A DNA stretch of 64,000 nucleotides from Methylomicrobium lacus_A (GCF_041897535.1 NZ_CP169217.1:2108001-2172000); one strand, 5' to 3'. Shown: positions 9,305 to 21,985, counted from the first letter of the stretch. Notes: generated by a model from the sequence alone, not told the origin. Program-made: numbers and translations.

Positions 9305-10675
9305 TCAATTCTCCTTCTTCGCGGGCCGTTGCCAGCCGGGTACTGAAATCTGTTTCGCCCTGGACAAGGTCAGCTGATTTTCCGGGCTGTCTCGAGTAAT
9401 CGTCGAACCGGCGCCGATCGTCGCATTGTTGCCGATCGTGACCGGTGCGATCAATTGCGTGTCGGAACCGATGAAGGCTCCGTCGCCGATTACGGTTTTG
9501 AATTTGTTCACACCGTCATAATTGCAGGTGATCGTGCCGGCGCCGATATTGACCTTGCTGCCGACCTCGCTGTCGCCAATATAGCTCAGGTGATTGATCT
9601 TGGAGCCGTCGGCGACCGTGGCTTTTTTGATCTCGACGAAATTGCCGATGTGCACATTTTGCGCCAGGACCGTTTCTGGGCGCAAGCGCGCAAAAGGTCC
9701 GACCCGACTGCCCCGGCCAACCACCGCATTTTCGATCACGCTGTTGGCCAGGATTTCGACATTGTCCTCGATCACCGAGTCCTTGATCTGTGTATTCGCA
9801 CCGATCTTGACGTTGTTGCCGATCCGGATGTTGCCTTCCAGAATCACATTCACGTCGATTTCGATGTCCTGGCCTAACGCCTCGATTTTTCCCCTGAGGT
9901 CGAAGCGCGCCGGATCATAGAGTGTGACGCCTTGAGTCATCAAGGCTTTGGCTTGCTCTTGCTGATACACCCGTTCCAGATGGCTCAGTTGGTTGCGGTC
10001 GTTTACGCCGAGCACCTCGTCCTCGGTTTCCGGCTGGCTGGTCGTGACAGTCACCCCTTCGGCGACGGCCATTTCGATGATGTCGGTCAGATAATATTCG
10101 CCTTGGGCATTATGATTCTTCAATTGGCCGAGCCATTTTTTCAGCAGCCCACCCTGCACTGCCATGATGCCGGTGTTCACTTCGCGGATTTGTTTCTCGG
10201 CCTCGCTTGCATCTTTTTCTTCGACGATTCGGGTCACAAGCCCCTGCTCGTTGCGGACGATTCTACCGTAACCTTTCGGATTAGCCAGCGTGACGGTCAA
10301 CAAGGCCAACGATTTTTCGCTAACAGCCGCGAGCATCTGTTGCACGGTGGATTGTTTCAATAACGGCACATCGCCATACAAAATCAATACGGCGTCATTG
10401 TCATTTATTTGATCGCTGACCTGCTGCACCGCATGACCTGTGCCGAGTTGCTGTTTTTGCTCGAACCAGCCGGCATCGATGTCCTTCAGGGTGTCGAGCA
10501 CGTGTTCGGCGCCGTGGCCGTAAACGATCAGGATGCGATTGTTTTCCAGTGTCCGGCTCATGTCATAGACATGGCGGAGCAGCGGTTTGCCGGCGATTTT
10601 GTGCAGAACTTTCGGCAGTTCCGAACGCATTCGGGTGCCTTTGCCGGCGGCGAGAATGATGGTGGTCAGATTCAT
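9305..10675 (-). CDS. glmU: Bifunctional UDP-N-acetylglucosamine pyrophosphorylase / glucosamine-1-phosphate N-acetyltransferase
   Basis: 456 residues. The N-terminal uridylyltransferase carries LAAGKGTRMRSELPKVLHK. A linker leads to a C-terminal left-handed beta-helix of hexapeptide repeats with GNFVEIKKATVADGSKINH and NIGAGTITCNYDGVNK, the acetyltransferase active site. It forms UDP-GlcNAc from glucosamine-1-phosphate. The arrangement atp operon - glmU - glmS is common in gammaproteobacteria. The upstream AGGAAAA supports the start. Confidence 0.97.
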   Translation of the reverse strand: MNLTTIILAAGKGTRMRSELPKVLHKIAGKPLLRHVYDMSRTLENNRILIVYGHGAEHVLDTLKDIDAGWFEQKQQLGTGHAVQQVSDQINDNDAVLILYGDVPLLKQSTVQQMLAAVSEKSLALLTVTLANPKGYGRIVRNEQGLVTRIVEEKDASEAEKQIREVNTGIMAVQGGLLKKWLGQLKNHNAQGEYYLTDIIEMAVAEGVTVTTSQPETEDEVLGVNDRNQLSHLERVYQQEQAKALMTQGVTLYDPARFDLRGKIEALGQDIEIDVNVILEGNIRIGNNVKIGANTQIKDSVIEDNVEILANSVIENAVVGRGSRVGPFARLRPETVLAQNVHIGNFVEIKKATVADGSKINHLSYIGDSEVGSKVNIGAGTITCNYDGVNKFKTVIGDGAFIGSDTQLIAPVTIGNNATIGAGSTITRDSPENQLTLSRAKQISVPGWQRPAKKEN

Positions 10676-10889
10676 TGCAATTTTCCTACGCGCATCCTTA
10701 TTGATGAGCGTTGATCATGAAAACAGGATAAGAGGGATTTTTGGAGTTAGAGCCGTTAATTTTGACAAGAAAGTATTAATTTTCCCATAAATTATTGTAC
10801 TGCATAGGCTCTCGAAATATCCAAGACGGAATTCTCGCTTTGTGGAGCCATGCGAGAAATGTGGGGAAATAACGACCTGTTGAAAAATA

Positions 10890-10929
10890 AAAAAGCCCGA
10901 TAACGGCGTTCGTCGCTATCGGGCTTTTT
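10890..10929 (-). terminator. Rho-independent terminator after atpC
   Basis: AAAAAGCCCGATA at 10890-10902 pairs with TATCGGGCTTTTT at 10917-10929 around a GC-rich loop, giving a strong stem with a T tract on the minus strand. It lies about 30 bp past the atpC stop and before glmU, so it ends the ATP synthase transcript. Confidence 0.9.
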
Positions 10930-10957
10930 GTGTTCACATAACGCGCGGATTACTCGC

Positions 10958-11380
10958 TTAACCGCCGCGCTTTCTGAGTCTGTCCAGGGTGCGAAGCTGC
11001 ATGATCGCCTGCGCGAGCTGCGCCTGCGCGGTCGCATAGTCGACTTTTCCGGACTTGTCGGCCAGCGCTTCCTCGGCTCTGGCTTTGGCCTGCAAGGCCG
11101 CCGCCTCGTCGATGTCCTTCGCGCGTATCGCGGTGTCGGCCAGGACCGTGACCAGATGCGGCTGCACTTCCAGAATGCCGCCCGAAATATAGTACGGGAG
11201 GCTTTCCTTGTCGTTGATCTTGACTCTGACCTCACCGGGGTTCAGCCGGGTGATCATCGGCGCGTGCCGCGGTGCGATGCCGACCTCGCCCATTTCGGCC
11301 GGTGCGAACACCATTTCCGCTGTGCCGGAGAAGATTTCCTTTTCGGCGCTGACGATATCTACGTGTACGGTCATGACCAT
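10958..11380 (-). CDS. atpC: ATP synthase F1 epsilon subunit
   Basis: 140 residues. The beta-sandwich N-terminal domain contains TVHVDIVSAEKEIFSGTAEM and ARHAPMITRLNPGEVRVK-like sequence (here PRHAPMITRL), followed by a two-helix C-terminal domain. It links the central stalk to the c-ring and modulates hydrolysis. It is the last gene of the atp operon and is followed by a terminator. Confidence 0.96.
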   Translation of the reverse strand: MVMTVHVDIVSAEKEIFSGTAEMVFAPAEMGEVGIAPRHAPMITRLNPGEVRVKINDKESLPYYISGGILEVQPHLVTVLADTAIRAKDIDEAAALQAKARAEEALADKSGKVDYATAQAQLAQAIMQLRTLDRLRKRGG

Positions 11381-11398
11381 GTCTTATCCTGTCAAAAA

Positions 11399-12802
<1,404 letters not shown>

Positions 12803-12837
12803 TGAGTTTTCCTCTTATTTGTCTCGCTTTTTTGGGC

Positions 12838-13704
12838 TTAAACAGCAGCAGCGCCGCCAACGATTTCTGAAATTTCCTGGGTAATGGCGGCCTGTCTGGC
12901 TTTGTTGTAGATCAACTGCAACTCGCCAATCAAGTTTCCGGCATTGTCCGACGCGCTTTTCATCGCGATCATCCGGGCTGCCTGTTCGCAGGCATTGTTT
13001 TCGACCAGCCCCTGATAAACCTTCGACTCGATGTACCGGCTCAGCAAGTGATCCAGCACGTCTTTCGCATCCGGCTCGTAGAGGTAATCCCAATGACCGC
13101 TCAGCTTCTCTTCGATCTCATCGGCGACCACCGGCAGCAACTTTTCGATGGTCGGGCGCTGCGTCATCGTATTCACGAATTCATTGCTGACCACGTACAA
13201 TTCGTCGATCTTGCCTTCATCGAAGGCATCGAGCATGATCTTGATGATGCCGATGATGTCGTTCAAATGCGGCGTATCGCCCAGCTTTGAAATCTGGCCG
13301 ACCAACTGGACCTTTTTCAGATTGCTGAAAAAACCGGTTGCCTTGGCGCCGATCGTGCAGACATCGACGCCGACGCCCGCCTTGTCCCATTCGGTCAACT
13401 GGCTCAGCGTCCGTCTGAACAGATTCGAATTCAGACCGCCGCAGAGGCCGCGGTCCGAACTGATCACGATCAGACCGATGCGTTTGACGTCGCGCTTGAT
13501 CAAAAACGAATGCTTGTACTCGGGATTCGCATGCGCCAGATGCTTGATGATCCGGCCGATCCGTTGCGAGTAAGGCCGCGTCGCCTGCATTCTGTCTTTG
13601 GTCTTACGCATTTTACTCGCGGCGACCATTTCCATCGCGCGGGTGATCTTTTGAGTATTCTTGATACTCGCGATCTTGGTGCGTATTTCTTTGCCGACTG
13701 CCAT
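12838..13704 (-). CDS. atpG: ATP synthase F1 gamma subunit
   Basis: 288 residues. The coiled-coil N-terminus MAVGKEIRTKIASIKNTQKI and the C-terminal IYNKARQAAITQEISEIVGG are both diagnostic. It forms the rotating central shaft. It is 12 bp downstream of atpA in the operon. Confidence 0.97.
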   Translation of the reverse strand: MAVGKEIRTKIASIKNTQKITRAMEMVAASKMRKTKDRMQATRPYSQRIGRIIKHLAHANPEYKHSFLIKRDVKRIGLIVISSDRGLCGGLNSNLFRRTLSQLTEWDKAGVGVDVCTIGAKATGFFSNLKKVQLVGQISKLGDTPHLNDIIGIIKIMLDAFDEGKIDELYVVSNEFVNTMTQRPTIEKLLPVVADEIEEKLSGHWDYLYEPDAKDVLDHLLSRYIESKVYQGLVENNACEQAARMIAMKSASDNAGNLIGELQLIYNKARQAAITQEISEIVGGAAAV

Positions 13705-13716
13705 TGGATGCGCCCT

Positions 13717-15258
<1,542 letters not shown>

Positions 15259-15270
15259 TTTTTCTCACTC

Positions 15271-15804
15271 TCACTGTAGCGCTTTTTGCATGTGTTGGAG
15301 TTGACCCTTGATCGATCCGTCTATCACCTTGTCGCCCGCGCGCACCAGAACGCCGCCGATCAATGATTTGTCGACCGTTACGTTCATATTGACTTTCTTG
15401 CCCAGCCGCTTTTCCAATTTGGCGGAAAATTCCTTCCGGCCTTCGGCGCTGAACTGATAGGCGGCATAGACGTCAACATCGAGGTAGCCTTCATCCTCTG
15501 CCTTGTAGGCTTCGAAAATCTTCGCGATATGAGGAACCAGATTCAGCCGCCGGTTTTGCACGAGCAGCTTCAGAAAGTTGGCGCCTTCGCTATCGATTTG
15601 ACCTTCGGCAATCTCCAGCATCAGGCCCGACAAACTTTCGTTGCTGATCTTGGGATTGTTCACGAAAACCGCAAGGCTTTGCTCGCTCAGGATAAACGCT
15701 AGAAACGCCAGTGTCTTCGACCATTTTTCGGACGAACCCGTCTCTTTGGCCCGCTTGAACACCGCCGCGGCATAAGGTCTCGCCAATGTTGCCAATTCGC
15801 TCAT
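15271..15804 (-). CDS. atpH: ATP synthase F1 delta subunit
   Basis: 177 residues starting MSELATLARPYAAAVFKRA and ending with the conserved DKSLIGGVLVRAGDKVIDGS region. It joins the peripheral b stalk to the F1 head (OSCP-like). Confidence 0.96.
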   Translation of the reverse strand: MSELATLARPYAAAVFKRAKETGSSEKWSKTLAFLAFILSEQSLAVFVNNPKISNESLSGLMLEIAEGQIDSEGANFLKLLVQNRRLNLVPHIAKIFEAYKAEDEGYLDVDVYAAYQFSAEGRKEFSAKLEKRLGKKVNMNVTVDKSLIGGVLVRAGDKVIDGSIKGQLQHMQKALQ

Positions 15805-15815
15805 TCTGCTTAACC

Positions 15816-16286
15816 TTATAGTTTATCGGAGACTTTGCCGATGATGTCCTGATGCTTGGTTTTATCGATTTCCGCACCGAGAATCTGTTCCGCCGCACTG
15901 ACCGCCAAAGCCGCCACCTCTTTACGCAGGGCTTCCTTGGTTTGCTCGATCTCCTGTTCGATCTGCGCCTTCGCCGCCTGAATGCGGCGCTCCGCTTCCT
16001 TGCTGGCGTTGTCTTTGGACTCTTCGACGATCTCGTTCGCGCGCTTCTGCGCCAGCGTCACGATTTCCGAAGACTGATCCTTCGCTTCCTTGATGATGTT
16101 TTTGGCTTTCTTTTCGGCCAGCTTCAAATCTTCCTGGCTTTTGTCGGCCGCGGCCAGCCCTTCGGAGATTTTCTTCTTGCGTTCTTCCAAAGAATTAAAC
16201 AAAGGAGGCCAGATGTACTTCATGGTAAACCATACCAGAAGCGCAAAGGTGATCATTTGTCCAATCAGAGTAGCATTGATACTCAC
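15816..16286 (-). CDS. atpF: ATP synthase F0 subunit b
   Basis: 156 residues. One N-terminal membrane helix with GQMITFALLVWFTMKYIWPP is followed by a long charged coiled coil. It forms the peripheral stalk. Length and position between atpE and atpH are standard. Confidence 0.96.
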   Translation of the reverse strand: MSINATLIGQMITFALLVWFTMKYIWPPLFNSLEERKKKISEGLAAADKSQEDLKLAEKKAKNIIKEAKDQSSEIVTLAQKRANEIVEESKDNASKEAERRIQAAKAQIEQEIEQTKEALRKEVAALAVSAAEQILGAEIDKTKHQDIIGKVSDKL

Positions 16287-16330
16287 GATGCGTTCCTCTT
16301 GTCGTTTTTTATGAAATGGTATGGCTCAAC

Positions 16331-16615
16331 TTAGCCCGCAGCGGCTTGTACGGCTGACAGGAACGGGTTTGCGAAAGTGAAGAACAAAGCCAAACCGACG
16401 CCGATCATGGTTACCGCGTCCAAAAGACCCGCAACGACGAACATCTTGACTTGCAGCATTGGAACCATTTCCGGTTGACGCGCCGCGCCTTCCAGGAATT
16501 TGCCGCCGAGCAGACCGAAACCGATCGCGGTTCCGAGCGCACCCATGCCCAATACCAGACCCACTGCAATCGCAGTCATACCCTGCACATCAGCAATCAA
16601 TTTTGCAATTTCCAT
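16331..16615 (-). CDS. atpE: ATP synthase F0 subunit c
   Basis: 94 residues forming two hydrophobic helices around the polar loop GKFLEGAARQPEMVP. The second helix, FVVAGLLDAVTMIGVGLALF, contains Asp in LLDAV as the proton-binding carboxylate. There is no sodium-type ion signature, so proton coupling is likely. Confidence 0.96.
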   Translation of the reverse strand: MEIAKLIADVQGMTAIAVGLVLGMGALGTAIGFGLLGGKFLEGAARQPEMVPMLQVKMFVVAGLLDAVTMIGVGLALFFTFANPFLSAVQAAAG

Positions 16616-16661
16616 GATACCTCCAAAGGTAAATAGTTATAAGAACAGTTAAAAATAAAGA

Positions 16662-17438
16662 CTAATGATCTTCGTGCGCCATGCTCAGGTAGACGATCGT
16701 CAATACCATGAAAATGAAGGCTTGCAGAGTGATGATCAAAATATGGAAAATCGCCCAAGGCAGACTCAAGATCGGCTGCACATAGCAAGGCAGCAGCGCG
16801 ATCAGGATGAAGATCAACTCGCCCGCATACAGGTTACCGAATAACCGCAGCGCCAGCGAGATCGGCTTCGCGATTTCCTCAACCAGCTTCAACAGCAGGT
16901 TGAAAGGCAACAGCCAGGGACCGAACGGTTGAAACATCAGTTCCTTCGCAAAACCCCAGACGCCCTTAACCTTGATGCTGTAGAAAATGATCAGGAAGAA
17001 CACCGAAATCGACATCGCAAAGGTCGCATTCAGGTCGGTGCTCGGCACGACCCGGAGGTACGGAATGCCCATCGCACCACCGATCAGCGGCAGAATGTCA
17101 ACCGGGAACAAGTCCATGAAGTTGAACATGAAAACCCAGCAAAAGATCGTCAACGCCAACGGCGCGATCAGCGCGCTCTTGCCGTGGAAACTGTCCTTCA
17201 CCTGCTGATCGACGAATTCGATCAACATTTCGACAAAATTCTGTACCGGACCCGGCACGCCGGCGGTCGCTTTTTCCGCTGCCGACTTGAAAAACCAGAT
17301 GAACAATGCGCCGAGCAGCGCCGAAAAAAACAGGGTATCCAGGTGCAAGGTCCAGAATCCCTCGCCTGCACTCAGCGGAGTCAAATGGTGGATGATATAG
17401 CCGGTTGCCCCTTCAGCCGCGTGCGCTTCGGTTGCCAT
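16662..17438 (-). CDS. atpB: ATP synthase F0 subunit a
   Basis: 258 residues from the ATG at 17436-17438, which follows GAGAGGAAAG; an upstream in-frame ATG would add 17 unlikely residues. It has several membrane helices, with the essential arginine in KPISLALRLFGNLYAGELIF. It forms the proton half-channels of F0. Confidence 0.96.
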   Translation of the reverse strand: MATEAHAAEGATGYIIHHLTPLSAGEGFWTLHLDTLFFSALLGALFIWFFKSAAEKATAGVPGPVQNFVEMLIEFVDQQVKDSFHGKSALIAPLALTIFCWVFMFNFMDLFPVDILPLIGGAMGIPYLRVVPSTDLNATFAMSISVFFLIIFYSIKVKGVWGFAKELMFQPFGPWLLPFNLLLKLVEEIAKPISLALRLFGNLYAGELIFILIALLPCYVQPILSLPWAIFHILIITLQAFIFMVLTIVYLSMAHEDH

Positions 17439-17464
17439 CTTTCCTCTCTCGTCGTCAAAAAATA

Positions 17465-17824
17465 TCAGCGCATCAATAGCGCAAACCAAAAAACCGACAA
17501 TGCCGTCAGATAGCCGACGAGCAACGGTAATAAATCTATGTTAGGGATTTGAAAAATCAGGACGAAAAATGCCGCTGTCAACAACAGCTTGCCCGCTTCG
17601 CCGGTGTAAAATGATACGACGATCTTGCGCGCTTCCTGTCCGGTCGCCTTCTTAATCCTGTATGCAAAAAACAGGTTCGGAAAAAATGCCGCCGACCCAC
17701 CCAGAGCCGCGGATAAGGCCGCCATTTTTCCGCCAGCGACGGCGAATCCGGCCGTCATCAGTATAGTTATCAGAACTTGATAAAGCAGTATCTTGCTGAC
17801 AGTAGACCATCTTCTATCTGCCAC
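17465..17824 (-). CDS. atpI: ATP synthase assembly protein I
   Basis: 119 residues with four hydrophobic segments. It opens MADRRWSTVSKILLYQVLI and includes GSAAFFPNLFFAYRIKKATGQ, which is typical of proteobacterial AtpI. It helps c-ring assembly and is the first gene of the atp operon. The operon promoter must lie in the roughly 100 bp before it, since the next gene upstream ends at 17928. Confidence 0.92.
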   Translation of the reverse strand: MADRRWSTVSKILLYQVLITILMTAGFAVAGGKMAALSAALGGSAAFFPNLFFAYRIKKATGQEARKIVVSFYTGEAGKLLLTAAFFVLIFQIPNIDLLPLLVGYLTALSVFWFALLMR

Positions 17825-17927
17825 ATAGTGCTCCCATCGATTTAGCTGGGGAATTATAACGGCCGAGTCATTTTAAATCAAGGCGCAATACACAACGCCC
17901 GCTGCTCGTATTGATTATTCGTAGAAA

Positions 17928-18467
17928 CTAATGCCAGCCGCCGTATTGCTTGGTCGGGTCGCCGCGAAAGCCGGCGGTCATTTTGTTGTCGTCCGGCACG
18001 GTGCCCATGCTTTCCGCAGCGACCAGCATATTGCCGTGCGTATAACCGCCGAGCGCCTTGGCCTTTTTCGCGATCGCGGTCGATAACGGGGTGATGTCGA
18101 ATTTGGTCACGCTCGGATACACGACCACGGTATTCATCTTCTCGACGCCTTGCGGCCGAGAAAAAGTCAATACTATCGGTAAGGCGGTGCCGGCTGGAAT
18201 TTCGATTTTGTAATGATCGCTGCCTTGCAATGCCGTTTCAGCAATCACGTTCTCTTTCTCGTCGCAGGCCTTCACCGTGCCCAGTTTGATCGGCCCTGCA
18301 TTGTCGGAAACCATCCCTTCCAACGTGGTCGCCTGCTCGTATTTTTTGACCGCCTGCTGAGGGAATGCGCTTTTCGGAGCGTCCTTTCCGCAGCCGGCCG
18401 CGAACGATAGCGCCAGAAGACACGCCGCCGGCACACCCCAATTGAACGATGAAGAATTCGCACGCAT
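17928..18467 (-). CDS. Predicted lipoprotein of unknown function
   Basis: 179 residues with an N-terminal hydrophobic segment and a lipobox LSFAAGC at about residues 20-26, so it is probably lipid-anchored. The mature part has a beta-rich section (TTLEGMVSDNAGPIKLGTVK) and PSVTKFDITPLSTAIAKKAK, similar in style to carboxypeptidase-regulatory-like domains. Start supported by AAAGGTAG. No function is recognised. It lies between the atp operon and nadA and may be transcribed with nadA. Confidence 0.7.
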   Translation of the reverse strand: MRANSSSFNWGVPAACLLALSFAAGCGKDAPKSAFPQQAVKKYEQATTLEGMVSDNAGPIKLGTVKACDEKENVIAETALQGSDHYKIEIPAGTALPIVLTFSRPQGVEKMNTVVVYPSVTKFDITPLSTAIAKKAKALGGYTHGNMLVAAESMGTVPDDNKMTAGFRGDPTKQYGGWH

Positions 18468-18529
18468 ACTTTCTACCTTTCGGATTTGATTGAAACCGGC
18501 CTTGATTCTGCTCCGGCTATTGCCTTAGC

Positions 18530-19627
18530 TTACGCCACCGCCAACATATTATCCAGTGCCTTTTTCGCCAACGCCGCTTCTTTCGCCGGCACCGTGATCC
18601 GGTTGATCACGTGGCCCGCCGCCAGATTTTCCATCACCCAAGCCAGATGCTGCGGGTCGGTTCGGAACATCGTCGAACACATGCACAGCATCGGCGACAT
18701 GAAATGCACATGCTTGCCCTGCGCCTTGCATTCCTCATTCAGGCGGTTGACCAGATTCAGTTCGGTCGCGACCAGCCAACGCGTATTCGGTTCGGCCTCG
18801 CGCACCGTTTTCAGGATGTATTCGGTCGAGCCGATATAATCGGATTTCTGGCAGACCTCGAAGGCGGCCTCGGGATGCGAAATGACCTTCGTTTCCGGAT
18901 AGCGCTCCAGGAACTGGTCGATCTGTTCCGGCTTGAAGGCCTGATGCACCGAACAATAGCCGTTCCAGAGGATCATCTTCGCATTTTTGATCTGATCAAT
19001 GGTCAGACCGCCCTGCGGCTTATTGAAATCCCAGGCGACCATCTGTTCGAGCGGGATGCCCATGCGGTAGCCGGTATTGCGGCCCAGATGCTGATCCGGA
19101 AAGAACAATACCTTGGACCGCCTTGCAAAACTCCATTCGAGAATCTTCTGCGCATTCGATGAAGTGCAGACGATGCCTTGATGCTCGCCGCAAAACGCCT
19201 TCAGGTCGGCCGCGGAATTGATGTAGGTGACCGGAGTGACTTCGTTTTCGACGTCGATCACCTCGGCCAACTCCTGCCAGCATTTCTGCACCTTGATCAG
19301 ATTGGCCATGTCCGCCATCGAACAGCCGGCTGCGAGATCGGGCAAAATCGAAATCTGCTCGGGGCGCGACAGGATGTCGGCCACCTCGGCCATGAAATGC
19401 ACGCCGCAAAACACGATGTATTCGGCATCGGACTCGGCTGCATTACGCGACAGCTTCAGCGAGTCGCCGGTGAAATCAGCATGCTTGAACACCTCGTCGC
19501 GCTGATAATGGTGCCCCAGAATCACGCAGCGCTTGCCGAGCTTGGCTTTGGCCGCAACGATGCGGGCGTCGCATTCGGCGTCGTCGAGGAGGGCGTAATC
19601 TTCTATTGGGAAAGGGGTATTAGCCAT
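18530..19627 (-). CDS. nadA: Quinolinate synthase A
   Basis: 365 residues from the ATG at 19625-19627 (MANTPFPIEDYALLDD). It condenses iminoaspartate, made by NadB, with dihydroxyacetone phosphate to give quinolinate for NAD synthesis. It has ILGHHYQRDEVFKHAD, the cluster cysteines in VFCGVHFMAEVADIL, GIVCTSSNAQKILEWSF and HFMSPMLCMCSTMFRTDPQ, giving a [4Fe-4S] enzyme. The reading frame extends 38 codons further upstream, but that sequence lacks family similarity and the chosen start has no clear Shine-Dalgarno site, so the start is less certain than the identity. nadB lies elsewhere in the window at 45.4 kb. Confidence 0.93.
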   Translation of the reverse strand: MANTPFPIEDYALLDDAECDARIVAAKAKLGKRCVILGHHYQRDEVFKHADFTGDSLKLSRNAAESDAEYIVFCGVHFMAEVADILSRPEQISILPDLAAGCSMADMANLIKVQKCWQELAEVIDVENEVTPVTYINSAADLKAFCGEHQGIVCTSSNAQKILEWSFARRSKVLFFPDQHLGRNTGYRMGIPLEQMVAWDFNKPQGGLTIDQIKNAKMILWNGYCSVHQAFKPEQIDQFLERYPETKVISHPEAAFEVCQKSDYIGSTEYILKTVREAEPNTRWLVATELNLVNRLNEECKAQGKHVHFMSPMLCMCSTMFRTDPQHLAWVMENLAAGHVINRITVPAKEAALAKKALDNMLAVA

Positions 19628-19715
19628 ATTTGATGTTGCTACAGAAAGACGGGCACAAGACTTAATCTTCTTGTTCCTAAAAAATGACTCAATCCCTGTT
19701 CTGTGATTGATTGAG

Positions 19716-19735
19716 GCGGCGCTTCCTTGCGCCGC
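19716..19735 (-). terminator. GC-rich hairpin between aspS and nadA
   Basis: GCGGCGC and GCGCCGC form a perfect 7-bp stem around TTCCTT. There is no T tract on either strand, so it may be an attenuating or RNA-stabilising hairpin rather than a classical terminator. Confidence 0.4.
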
Positions 19736-19761
19736 GGACACCGCTGACTTTCAGCTTTAAT

Positions 19762-21549
19762 TTATGAAGCTTTTTCTTTGCCAGCCTGCTTGATCAATTT
19801 GATGCCCAACTCGCGCAATTGTTCCTCGGGAACGACCGCCGGCGCGCTGACCAGAGGGCAGGCCGCGGACTGGGTTTTCGGGAACGCGATCACGTCGCGA
19901 ATCGAGGTCGAACCGGTCATCAGCATGACCAGACGATCCAGGCCGAACGCCAGACCGCCATGCGGCGGCGCGCCGTATTTCAAGGCGTCGAGCAGGAAGC
20001 CGAATTTTTCGCGGGCTTCGTCTTCCTGGATGCCGAGAATCTCGAACACGGTCTGCTGCATCGCCGGCCGGTTGATACGGATCGAACCGCCGCCGACTTC
20101 GGTGCCGTTCAGCACCAGGTCGTAGGCGCGCGACAAGGCCGTGCCGGGATTCGCCTTCAATTCCTCGATCGAACAGCTTGGCGCGGTGAACGGGTGATGG
20201 ATCGCGGCATAGCGGCGGCTCTTTTCGTCCCACGCAAACATCGGAAAGTCGACGACCCAGACCGGCTTCCATTCGCCTTCGAGCAGCCCCAGGTCGTGGC
20301 CGAGCTTGACGCGGAGCGCGCCCATCGCTTCGTTCACGATCATGGCCTTGTCGGCGCCGAAGAAGATCAGGTCGCCGTTTTGCGCGCCGGTTTTCGCCAG
20401 CACGCTGTCCCAGACTTCGGCCGGGGCGAACTTCACGATCGGCGACTGCAAACCGTCAATGCCGGCGGCAAGATCGTTGACCTTGATGTAGGCCAGGCCC
20501 TTCGCGCCGTAAATGCCGACAAACTTGGTCAGGTCCTCGATATCCTTCCGGCTCAAATCGCCGCCTTTCGGCAGGCGCATCGCGACGACACGGCCGTCGG
20601 GATCGTTGGCTGGCGCGGAGAACACCTTGAAATCGACGTGCTTCATGTCGTCGGCAATGTCGACCAGTTCCAGCGGAATACGCAGGTCGGGCCGATCGAT
20701 ACCGTATTTCGAAATCGCTTCCTGATAGGTCATGCGCGGGAAATGCGCGCCGAGATTCACGCCGATCACCTTCTGGAACAACTGGCGAATCATCTCTTCC
20801 ATGATCTGCATGATCTCGTTCTCGTCCATGAACGAGGTCTCGATATCGAGCTGGGTGAATTCGGGCTGACGGTCCGCGCGCAGGTCTTCGTCGCGGAAGC
20901 AGCGCACGATCTGATAATAGCGGTCCATGCCCGCGATCATCAGGATCTGTTTGTACAATTGCGGCGATTGCGGTAGCGCGAAAAACGCATTTTCATGGGT
21001 CCGGCTCGGCACGATATAGTCGCGCGCGCCTTCCGGGGTCGCCTTGGTCAAGTACGGGGTTTCGATCTCGAAGAATTCGTGATCGTCCAGGAAATTGCGC
21101 AGCACCCGCGCCACGTCGCGGCGTACCTTCATCTTTTCCTGCATCGCGAAGCGGCGCAGGTCGATGTAACGGTAGCGCAGGCGCAGTTCCTCGTTCACCT
21201 CGATCTCGCTTTCGACCGGGAACGGCGGCGTTTCGGACTCGTTCAACACGATCATCTGGCTGACCAGCACTTCGATTTCGCCGGTGCCCATGTTCGGATT
21301 GATCGTGCCTTCCGGGCGTCCGCGCACGGTACCGGCCACTTTCAGCACATATTCGCTGCGCACATGCTCGGCCAAGGAGAACGCCTCACGCACATCCGGA
21401 TCGAAGACCACCTGCACCAGGCCGGTACGGTCCCGCAAATCGATAAAAATGACCCCGCCGTGGTCACGGCGACGATGCACCCAACCGCACAATTCAACGG
21501 TTTGCCCGGTATGTTGTTTCGTTAATTCCCCGCACTTGTGCGTCCGCAT
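19762..21549 (-). CDS. aspS: Aspartyl-tRNA synthetase
   Basis: 595 residues of the bacterial AspRS type. The N-terminal OB-fold anticodon-binding domain starts MRTHKCGELTKQHTGQTVEL. The class II core has RYRYIDLRR, CFRDEDLRADRQPEFTQLD (motif 2) and FGLDRLVML (motif 3). A GAD domain is inserted around residues 300-420. Start supported by AGGAATAA. Confidence 0.97.
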   Translation of the reverse strand: MRTHKCGELTKQHTGQTVELCGWVHRRRDHGGVIFIDLRDRTGLVQVVFDPDVREAFSLAEHVRSEYVLKVAGTVRGRPEGTINPNMGTGEIEVLVSQMIVLNESETPPFPVESEIEVNEELRLRYRYIDLRRFAMQEKMKVRRDVARVLRNFLDDHEFFEIETPYLTKATPEGARDYIVPSRTHENAFFALPQSPQLYKQILMIAGMDRYYQIVRCFRDEDLRADRQPEFTQLDIETSFMDENEIMQIMEEMIRQLFQKVIGVNLGAHFPRMTYQEAISKYGIDRPDLRIPLELVDIADDMKHVDFKVFSAPANDPDGRVVAMRLPKGGDLSRKDIEDLTKFVGIYGAKGLAYIKVNDLAAGIDGLQSPIVKFAPAEVWDSVLAKTGAQNGDLIFFGADKAMIVNEAMGALRVKLGHDLGLLEGEWKPVWVVDFPMFAWDEKSRRYAAIHHPFTAPSCSIEELKANPGTALSRAYDLVLNGTEVGGGSIRINRPAMQQTVFEILGIQEDEAREKFGFLLDALKYGAPPHGGLAFGLDRLVMLMTGSTSIRDVIAFPKTQSAACPLVSAPAVVPEEQLRELGIKLIKQAGKEKAS

Positions 21550-21622
21550 GGTGGTGTTATTCCTGTAAATCCGAAAAAATGATCGATATTAACCGCTTGG
21601 CGTGGTTAATTCAAGCCACGAC

Positions 21623-21880
21623 CTAGTGGCCGCAACTGCCGCTGCAACTGTGCGGCTTCGAGGACTCGGTACTTTCGCCCGCAACGTTTTTCTTCGCGCC
21701 GCTCTTGAAGTCGGTTTCGTACCAGCCGCCGCCTTTCAAACGGAAGCCTGCCGCCGATATTTTTTTGATCAGATCGGGCTTGCTGCACGCGGGGCAATGC
21801 ACCAGCGGCTGGTCGCTGAGTTTTTGCAAGGCTTCGTGCTCATGCCCACAGGATTGACATTGATATTCATAGATTGGCAT
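21623..21880 (-). CDS. FmdB-family zinc ribbon protein
   Basis: 85 residues starting MPIYEYQCQSCGHEHEALQK, with CxxC pairs QCQSCG and HCPACS forming a zinc ribbon and a Gly/Cys/His-rich tail. A ribosome site CCGGAG precedes the chosen ATG; upstream in-frame codons are ignored. FmdB-like proteins are common just before aspS in proteobacteria; their function is not firmly known. Confidence 0.85.
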   Translation of the reverse strand: MPIYEYQCQSCGHEHEALQKLSDQPLVHCPACSKPDLIKKISAAGFRLKGGGWYETDFKSGAKKNVAGESTESSKPHSCSGSCGH

Positions 21881-21985
21881 GGATGTCTCCGGTAAGAAAA
21901 TAATGATCGAGATAGGGATGCTTGCACTTTTTTTCAAGCAGCTACGATAGAATATCGAGTTATTCTACAGAAAACGGCCTTTTAA